In this document: positions 58,555-64,000 of the stretch, in pieces
Numbering within the stretch: the stretch's first letter is position 1
Layout: the number at the start of each line of letters is the position of its first letter
DNA from: SG-bin9 sp049323835
GTDB taxonomy: Bacteria > Pseudomonadota > Alphaproteobacteria > Rhizobiales > Xanthobacteraceae
Assembly (NCBI GenBank): GCA_049323835.1
Contig: JBMOOJ010000099.1
Location: 13,663 to 77,662 of the forward strand
Direction of reading: 5' to 3'
DNA: 64,000 bases
Notes under the pieces: model-generated
The model's input: the letters and a program-made list of their open reading frames with translations, nothing else
Databases searched by the model: none
Told to the model about the DNA's origin: nothing
Program-made: the position numbers and the translations under genes

Positions 58555-60039
58555 CTAAGGCGCCGCCGCCGTTTCAAGGAAGCGGCGATAGAAACGGATC
58601 ATCTCGAGGTAGTTGTCGATCGAGATGCGCTCGTTGGTGCCGTGAAAGCGGCTCAGGTCATCGTTCTTCGCGCGCACCGGCAGGAAGCGGAAGATGTTGT
58701 CCGCGACGCCTGCATAGTGCCGCGAGTCGGTTGCCGCCAGCATCAAGGTCGGCGCCACGACAGCGTCCGGAAACACCTCGCGTAATGTCTTGTTTAATGC
58801 CTGATAGCCGGCGCTGCGGGTGGTGCTGACCGGCGGCGGCTCGCTGTTGCCCGGGCTCGGCTGGATCGCGACCTTGGCATTGCCGATCACCTTGCGGACA
58901 TGATCGATGACACCGGCCTCCGTGTCCCCCGGCAGCAGGCGGAAGTTCACCGTCGCGCTGGCCTGTCCGGGCAGGACGTTCTCCTGATTGCCGGCATTGA
59001 ACACGGTCAGCGCGGTGGTGGTGCGCATCGACGCCTGCGCCGCCGGTGTTTTCTCCAGTTCGCGCTTCAGCACCGGCTCGAACAGCCAGAGGTTCGAGAG
59101 AATGATCCGGTTCAGCAAGCGCATCTCCGGCGCGATCGTCTCGAACATCTCGCGCGAAGCGCCACGAATCTCGGCCGGCATGCGCTTGTCTTCGAGGCGT
59201 GCGAGCGCCGCGCTCATGATACCGATCGCGGTTTCGCGCGGCGGCAGCGATGAATGCCCCGGCGTGGCGGTGGCGTTCAGGGTGAGCGTGACGAATCCCT
59301 TCTCGGCGACCCCGATGAGCGCCATCGGCTTGTCCATGCCTTTCAGCACGCCCTCGGCGATCAGCATGCCTTCGTCGAAGACGTATTCGAGCTTGATACC
59401 TCGAGACTTAAACAACTCCGCGATCGCCTTGGCGCCGCGGTGGCCGCCGACTTCCTCGTCGTGCCCGAAGGCGAAATAGATCGTCCGCTTCGGGCGGAAA
59501 CCCTGTTTCGCCAGCATCTCGGCGGCTTCGAGAATCGCGAACAGCCCGCCCTTGTCATCCCACGAGCCGCGGCCCCAGATGAAACCGTCGCGCACCACGC
59601 CGCCGAACGGCGGCGCCTGCCAGTCGCCCTCCGTGCCGGGCGCGATCGGCACCACGTCCTGATGCGCCAGGAGCGCGATCGGCCGCGCCGCCGGATCGCT
59701 GCCTTGCCAGGCGTAGAGCAGCCCGTAGTTGCCGATGGTCTCGCGCTTTGTTGCCGCGTGAAATGCCGGGAAGCTCGCCTGCATGTGCGCGTGCATGCCG
59801 CGGAAGGCGTCGGCGCTCTGCTCGGGATTGAGCAGATTGGAAATGGTCGGAAAGCGAATCGCCGCGCCGAGCCGTTCGGCTGCGGTCTGTGCATCGATGG
59901 CAATCGGCGGCAGCGGCGCGACCTGCAATTGCCGCGACGTCATCGTCAGCGTGCGAAATGCCACGACAGCGCCGAGCACGATGACGACAGCCAGCGTGGC
60001 GAGGACGATGCTGCGAAGGAAGCGGACGATCCGGCGCAT
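58555..60039 (-). CDS. M20 peptidase, carboxypeptidase PM20D1-like
   Basis: 494 residues: an N-terminal membrane anchor (about 9-29) and a di-zinc M20 domain. Metal and catalytic motifs: LLAHQDVVPI, GRGSWDDKGG, GHDEEVGGHRG, and a late HGTNERI. The lid domain is about 240-370. Homologues cleave or form N-acyl amino acids or dipeptides; the anchor places it in the periplasm. ATG 60039 is preferred over TTG 60045. A 15-nt tandem duplication (60051-60080) lies just upstream. Confidence 0.92.
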   Translation of the reverse strand: MRRIVRFLRSIVLATLAVVIVLGAVVAFRTLTMTSRQLQVAPLPPIAIDAQTAAERLGAAIRFPTISNLLNPEQSADAFRGMHAHMQASFPAFHAATKRETIGNYGLLYAWQGSDPAARPIALLAHQDVVPIAPGTEGDWQAPPFGGVVRDGFIWGRGSWDDKGGLFAILEAAEMLAKQGFRPKRTIYFAFGHDEEVGGHRGAKAIAELFKSRGIKLEYVFDEGMLIAEGVLKGMDKPMALIGVAEKGFVTLTLNATATPGHSSLPPRETAIGIMSAALARLEDKRMPAEIRGASREMFETIAPEMRLLNRIILSNLWLFEPVLKRELEKTPAAQASMRTTTALTVFNAGNQENVLPGQASATVNFRLLPGDTEAGVIDHVRKVIGNAKVAIQPSPGNSEPPPVSTTRSAGYQALNKTLREVFPDAVVAPTLMLAATDSRHYAGVADNIFRFLPVRAKNDDLSRFHGTNERISIDNYLEMIRFYRRFLETAAAP

Positions 60040-60050
60040 GCTCAATGTCC

Positions 60051-60080
60051 GCCGGAGATGATCATGCCGGAGATGATCAT
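60051..60080. repeat. 15-nt tandem duplication
   Basis: GCCGGAGATGATCAT occurs twice head to tail, 12 nt upstream of the M20 peptidase start. Confidence 0.85.
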
Positions 60081-60096
60081 GATTCGTGGATCGGCG

Positions 60097-60606
60097 TCAG
60101 TTGGTCCAGGCGAACGCGACCTTGTCGAGCGACTTCTGCCCGAACCGCTCCGACGAGCGGGCGACCATGCGGCCGCCGAGTGCGCGATAGAACTCCACCG
60201 CCGACTCGTTGTCCGAGAGCGCCCAGATCACCATGCTCTTCAGCCCGCTCTGGGCGAGATCGCGGCGCGCGGCGGTGAACAGCTTGCGGCCGAAGCCGAG
60301 GCCCTGGAATTCGGGCCGCAAATAGAGCTCGTAGATCTCGCCTTCGAAGTGCAGGCTGCGCGCGCGGTTGCGGCCGTAGTTAGCGTAACCGGCGATGCGG
60401 TCGCTGAACGACAGCACGCTGACGCGGCTGCCCTTGCGGATCGCGCTGTCCCACCACTGCGGGCCGCGGCGGTTGATCAGCTTTTCCAGTTCGGCGCCGG
60501 GAATGATGCCCTGATAGGCGGAGCGCCATGCTTCGTCATGGGTCGTCGCGACGTCGGATGCATCCGCAGTCTTGGCCGGCCGAACCTCGATGAGGGTTGT
60601 GCTCAT
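60097..60606 (-). CDS. GNAT acetyltransferase
   Basis: 169 residues: GNAT motif region IYELYLRPEFQGLGFGRKLF (acetyl-CoA pyrophosphate loop GLGFGR) and ALSDNESAVEFYRALGGRMV. The acceptor is unknown. ATG at 60606 (MSTTLIEVRPAK). It lies 57 bp upstream of the M20 gene on the same strand and may be co-transcribed with it. Confidence 0.9.
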   Translation of the reverse strand: MSTTLIEVRPAKTADASDVATTHDEAWRSAYQGIIPGAELEKLINRRGPQWWDSAIRKGSRVSVLSFSDRIAGYANYGRNRARSLHFEGEIYELYLRPEFQGLGFGRKLFTAARRDLAQSGLKSMVIWALSDNESAVEFYRALGGRMVARSSERFGQKSLDKVAFAWTN

Positions 60607-60812
60607 GATCGGATCAAAGCAAGTCGGCGGGCGTGCTTCAAGGTCTGTGTTTAATAAACCGTTAATATGTGGATTTTCGGCATCATGTTCCAGCTGTCGC
60701 TGTCTCGAAACGTGACAGGGCCCGGAGCGGGTGCGTCTGACGAACATGAATGCGATGCTAGAAGCGAACACGTGATCGCGACCGGTCACAGGCACCGCCG
60801 GCAGGCCCCGGA

Positions 60813-61694
60813 ATGATGAAAAATCCAACGGTTTTCCCGATTCGGCTGAAGCAAGGCCTCGGTGCGGCGATTTTTGTCTTCGCTATTGCTGTCGCCGGCC
60901 AGGCCGCCGCGCAGGGCCGCGCCGGGGCGCAGTCGGCGGAAGAAGGCTTTGCCCGGCGTCAGCTCTGGCGGGTGCCGTCACCCGATCCGTCCACCTTGTC
61001 GCAGGCATTTCTGTTTCGCCCGCCGGGCGGTGGGCCTTTCCGGCTGGCGGTGATTGCTCATGCATCGACGCAGAATGCGATTCGCCGGGCGCAGATGCCG
61101 CAGCCGGAATACCGCGCGCTGGCGCAGGCGCTGGTCGCCCGCGGGTATGCCGTGCTGGTGCCTGAGCGGCCAGGGCACGGCGCGACAGGCGGGCCGTATC
61201 TCGAAGAGCAGGGCGGCTGCGCCAACGCGAATTACCTGTCGGCGGGACGGGCAACCGCCGAATCGATTCGCTCGGCGCTGACATTCATGCGTGCGCAGCC
61301 GTTCATCCGGAAAGATGGCACCATCATCGTCGGACACTCGGCCGGCGGCTTCGGCGCGCTGGCGCTGGCGAATGCCGATCCGGCGGCCGTCGCCCGCATT
61401 ATCGTCTTCGCGCCGGGCCGCGGCGGCCGCGCCAACGATCGCCCGGGCGAGGTCTGCGCGCCGGAGCGGCTGATTGCTGCCGCAGGCCAGTTCGGCAAGG
61501 GCGCGCGCGTGAAGGTCGACTGGATCGTCGCGGAAAATGATTCCTATTTTCCGCCAGCGTTCTCGCGTCAGATGGCCGATGCGTTTCGCGCATCCGGCGG
61601 CAAGGTGGATTTCCGCATCGTGCCGAAATCCGGCGACGAGGGGCACTGGCTGGCGGAAGAAGGGGCGCCGTTGATCGACAAGGTTCTGCGTTAG
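60813..61694 (+). CDS. Exported alpha/beta-hydrolase
   Basis: 293 residues: signal peptide (1-34, ending AAAQ), then an alpha/beta-hydrolase with nucleophile Ser in VGHSAGGFGALAL, Asp in VAENDSYFPP and His in GDEGHWLAEEG. The N-terminal LAVIAHASTQNA is the oxyanion-side strand, as in dienelactone-hydrolase-like esterases. Substrate unknown. It ends with a 4-nt convergent overlap with the EcoRII gene, which marks the edge of the restriction island. Confidence 0.88.
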   Translation: MMKNPTVFPIRLKQGLGAAIFVFAIAVAGQAAAQGRAGAQSAEEGFARRQLWRVPSPDPSTLSQAFLFRPPGGGPFRLAVIAHASTQNAIRRAQMPQPEYRALAQALVARGYAVLVPERPGHGATGGPYLEEQGGCANANYLSAGRATAESIRSALTFMRAQPFIRKDGTIIVGHSAGGFGALALANADPAAVARIIVFAPGRGGRANDRPGEVCAPERLIAAAGQFGKGARVKVDWIVAENDSYFPPAFSRQMADAFRASGGKVDFRIVPKSGDEGHWLAEEGAPLIDKVLR

Positions 61695-62893
61695 CGACGC
61701 GATGAAAGTTTCTGAACTTCCTTGATGAAGTTCTCAAAGCTAAGGAGTCGTGCACGCACGCTTTCTGGATAAGACGTATGTAGCGATTTTGGCACGACTA
61801 AGCGGACGCCAGCATCTTCCATTTCATTGAACTGACTTTCAGTAACTCCTTGTTGGAGCGTCAACAAGTGCTTTATCTTAACTCTCTTTGCTTCCCGGGT
61901 AACCTGTCGCCATCGGTCCTTGCATGTGGTTTTTGCCGCCATCATTCTCAGCTGATGGACCGGGAAGTCCGGATCTACGTAGGCCGATTGCGATGGGAAC
62001 ACAAAATCGGGGGCTCCATCGATTTTGGGCTGATGAGAGAACTCTTGATCGCGCTTCAAACCTTCCTCGACAAAAATCTGTCGTGCATGAAGTTCAAGAG
62101 ACTTGCCTGAGCGTGATTTTCTGCTTTGCAGAATGCTTTGGGCAAGGCTTGTGAAGTCAGTCATTGACCTGAAGCCATCGGTCATTCGAGGCAGAAACGT
62201 CGCCGATTCGATGCTTTGAAAAAGCTCATACTCGCACTCTCGCCTTCTTACCAGGCGGGTATCCGGATCGCTTGAGCGTTTAGGTCGTAGCTCGATTACT
62301 TTGTCGATTATTTCCTCGCCGCTAGGAAATTTCCTCATCCAAGCATGTGGGATTTTCTCGGGGTGGAGGAAACAGGGATTGTTGTGAGGATGTATAACTG
62401 GCTCGAACGATCGAGATGCATCGTCAAACCAGATTAGGAACTCCTTTGGTTCAACGGGGCCAATCGATTGCTCGAACAACTCTTCTTCTGTGAGGTTTCT
62501 GCACAGCCAAGCTCGGCACTCAGACACTTTGTTCTGCGCGTCAAATCGAAACGCAAAAACAGCAAGAGCACCTGTGTTATCTATATCAAGGAGCGATGAC
62601 TTTCTTCCACCCAAGTTCGTAAAGCGTCCCTCCGCTTTGCTGTTGTACCAAACAGCTCGCGCAAGACATTCTTGACCATGGGAATCCAGCTTAAGAGGAA
62701 AATGGTCGTCGGTGATAGAAGCTTGCTCGGCAAGCTTTGGGAACAGCTTGAAAAGCGCCGTTCGCGCGATAAGCGGACCGCCTTGATGCCCGCCGGTCAG
62801 TCCAGTGTCGTTCGACGAGAGTCTTTTTGCTACCCAGTATGGTGACTTGTCTTGATTCTCCCTAAGCCACTCTCCGAGTTCTTTTGAAGACAT
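61691..62893 (-). CDS. EcoRII-type restriction endonuclease
   Basis: 400 residues, against 404 for R.EcoRII. An N-terminal effector/DNA-binding domain (about 1-170) is followed by the EcoRII-C catalytic domain (about 235-395): GKSLELHARQIFVEEGL, PDFVFPSQSAY and MAAKTTCKDRWRQV, the PD-(D/E)xK-like core. EcoRII is a type IIE enzyme that needs two CCWGG sites; the same specificity is likely because a Vsr and Dcm-like methylase are encoded beside it. It starts 3 bp after the vsr stop. Lower G+C than the flanking genes. Confidence 0.9.
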   Translation of the reverse strand: MSSKELGEWLRENQDKSPYWVAKRLSSNDTGLTGGHQGGPLIARTALFKLFPKLAEQASITDDHFPLKLDSHGQECLARAVWYNSKAEGRFTNLGGRKSSLLDIDNTGALAVFAFRFDAQNKVSECRAWLCRNLTEEELFEQSIGPVEPKEFLIWFDDASRSFEPVIHPHNNPCFLHPEKIPHAWMRKFPSGEEIIDKVIELRPKRSSDPDTRLVRRRECEYELFQSIESATFLPRMTDGFRSMTDFTSLAQSILQSRKSRSGKSLELHARQIFVEEGLKRDQEFSHQPKIDGAPDFVFPSQSAYVDPDFPVHQLRMMAAKTTCKDRWRQVTREAKRVKIKHLLTLQQGVTESQFNEMEDAGVRLVVPKSLHTSYPESVRARLLSFENFIKEVQKLSSRR

Positions 62894-62896
62894 CAG

Positions 62897-63349
62897 TTAG
62901 CACCCTCTGATCTCAATTTTTTTGCCTTCCGAGCAAATCCAACTCGTCAAGGACTGGATAATAGCAGTAAGATCCTCTGGGTTTTTCGATCTTACGGCGC
63001 ATTCCCAAACCACGCCAATGCGCCAATCAACGGCAGATAAGGCCATAGCAGCTTTCTTGTCGTTAAATCTGTTTCTCTCGATTTTCTGACGCCAGAAATC
63101 TTTCCTTGTCTTCGGCCATTTGAAAAGGTGGCAATTGTGGCCATGCCAGAAGCAGCCATGAACGAAGATTACGGCGCGATACTTCGGGAGAACGAGATCG
63201 GGTTTGCCGGGCAGGCGCTTGTCATGAAGAATGTAACGGAAGCCGCGTGCATGCAGCCCCTTGCGCACAATCATCTCAGGCTTCGTGTTTTTTCCCCGGA
63301 TGCCGGACATCATCCGGCTTCTCATTTCCGGAGAGACGACGTCAGCCAT
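62897..63349 (-). CDS. vsr: Very short patch repair endonuclease Vsr
   Basis: The 150-residue Vsr nicks T:G mismatches that arise when 5-methylcytosine in CCWGG deaminates. MRSRMMSGIRGKNTKPEMIV is the N-terminal clamp; LPGKPDLVLPKYRAVIFVHG contains the catalytic Asp; FWHGHNCHLFKWPKTR holds the zinc/DNA residues. Its start overlaps the methylase stop by 8 nt, so the two are translated together, as in dcm-vsr pairs. Confidence 0.95.
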   Translation of the reverse strand: MADVVSPEMRSRMMSGIRGKNTKPEMIVRKGLHARGFRYILHDKRLPGKPDLVLPKYRAVIFVHGCFWHGHNCHLFKWPKTRKDFWRQKIERNRFNDKKAAMALSAVDWRIGVVWECAVRSKNPEDLTAIIQSLTSWICSEGKKIEIRGC

Positions 63350-64000
63350 CTGCGAAAGCGGGCTCTCTGACCGCAGGGAAGGGAAGCTTGGGGTGCTCTT
63401 TTTGCGTTCGTTTTAGGGCGTCGACAACGTGAGGCATTATCAGCTCTGCCACGGCGTTCACGACGGGTACTACGACGGCATTACCGAACTGTTTGTAAGC
63501 CTGTGTGTCCGAAACCGGGATAATGAACTCCGAGCCGTCGCTACGCTCGAATCCCATCAATCTTGCACACTCTCTTGGCGTGAGGCGCCGGGGCCGCTTG
63601 CGGCCCTGAGAAATCAGAACCTCGGAGCCGTCCTTAAAGTAGCGAGCGGACAATGTCCGGGCGATATCGTCCGGTCCGAACAGGCTGTAGCCGAAGCCGT
63701 TGCCCTTTGCCTGATGCTTTTCCTTGTAGTCTTTCAGATAATTCCAGAGATGCGCGGTCAATGTGTACTTTGGGTCGACTTCGCTTTCGAGGATCGATCC
63801 CAGTCGCGGACTTGCATCCGGAATCTGTAGCATGTCGAAATCAAAGCGGCTTGGGTCGCGGAAGCCGACAATGAATATCCTCTCACGCCGCTGCGGCACC
63901 CACGGACGGGAATCGATAACCCGATAGTGAACTTCGTAGCCCAGTTCTTCGCGTAGAACGCGCATTATCGTTGAGAATGTGCGTCCTCGATCGTGTCGCT
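63342..64000 (-). CDS. DNA cytosine-C5 methyltransferase, Dcm-like (C-terminal part)
   Basis: About 219 C-terminal residues; the gene continues past the right edge. RHDRGRTFSTIMRVLREELG precedes motif VIII (VPQRRERIFIVGF); the target-recognition region follows; motifs IX and X (RRLTPRECARLMGF, QFGNAVVVPVVNAVAELI) are intact. The catalytic PCQ motif lies outside the window. Its place before vsr and an EcoRII-like nuclease suggests CCWGG methylation protecting against that nuclease. Confidence 0.94.
   Translation of the reverse strand, partial: RHDRGRTFSTIMRVLREELGYEVHYRVIDSRPWVPQRRERIFIVGFRDPSRFDFDMLQIPDASPRLGSILESEVDPKYTLTAHLWNYLKDYKEKHQAKGNGFGYSLFGPDDIARTLSARYFKDGSEVLISQGRKRPRRLTPRECARLMGFERSDGSEFIIPVSDTQAYKQFGNAVVVPVVNAVAELIMPHVVDALKRTQKEHPKLPFPAVREPAFADG

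Overview
The window is about 64 kb of G+C-rich DNA with the gene content and order of a Bradyrhizobium/Rhodopseudomonas-type alphaproteobacterium (Hyphomicrobiales). Supporting features are paired glnK-amtB operons, the rsmB - heparinase-like - purH run, hemD - mitofilin - hemY, DUF1674 (SdhAF4), and intergenic palindromic repeats of the kind scattered through these genomes. It is a draft contig: 100 N at 1095-1194 and 10 N at 40391-40400. Most of it is ordinary chromosomal housekeeping sequence.

Layout. 1-1.6 kb: start of a DapC-like aminotransferase, a small ribbon-helix-helix-like gene with a palindrome at its start, a strange serine-type tRNA with a leucine UAG anticodon and a 53-nt variable region, and a REP-associated transposase (RAYT) cut by the gap and flanked by a 90-bp duplication that carries the amtB terminator. 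1.6-5.4 kb: two glnK-amtB nitrogen-sensing/ammonium-transport operons. 5.6-14 kb: thioesterase II, ubiquinone-type FAD hydroxylase, DinB protein, an exported TPR-caspase protein, GST, a Trm112-like protein, a TetR/membrane-protein divergon with two operators, and CnoX with a LON-domain protein. 14-18.4 kb: tRNA-Gly, a dehydrogenase with a TctC binding protein, GST, nuclease and SdhAF4. 18.5-31 kb: rsmB, heparinase-like, purH, an Atg22-like transporter, ggt, L,D-transpeptidase, acs and topoisomerase IB, the last behind a match to the general-stress (EcfG) promoter. 31-40 kb: lysine-methyltransferase-like, EVE, gpsA, tsaD, hemD, mitofilin, hemY, tRNA-Thr and a catalytically dead HtrA-like protein.

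40-50 kb is more accessory: a PAS protein, an orphan branched-chain-type binding protein next to a chemoreceptor, and a LysR-controlled unit (unusual P450, isocitrate-lyase-superfamily enzyme, TctC protein), then a second, classical P450. 50-61.7 kb: MFS exporter, TerB, SDR, glutamine amidotransferase, SnoaL/enoyl-CoA hydratase pair, tRNA-Ala, YggT-YggU-FolD, M20 peptidase, acetyltransferase and alpha/beta hydrolase. 61.7-64 kb is a lower-G+C, probably horizontally acquired restriction-modification island (Dcm-like methylase, Vsr, EcoRII-type endonuclease), still open at the right end.

The most unusual items are the Ser/Leu hybrid tRNA (633-757), the duplicated amtB terminator around the RAYT, the P450/lyase/TctC unit, the pseudo-protease and the binding protein-chemoreceptor pair. 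No CRISPR array, rRNA or prophage was seen.
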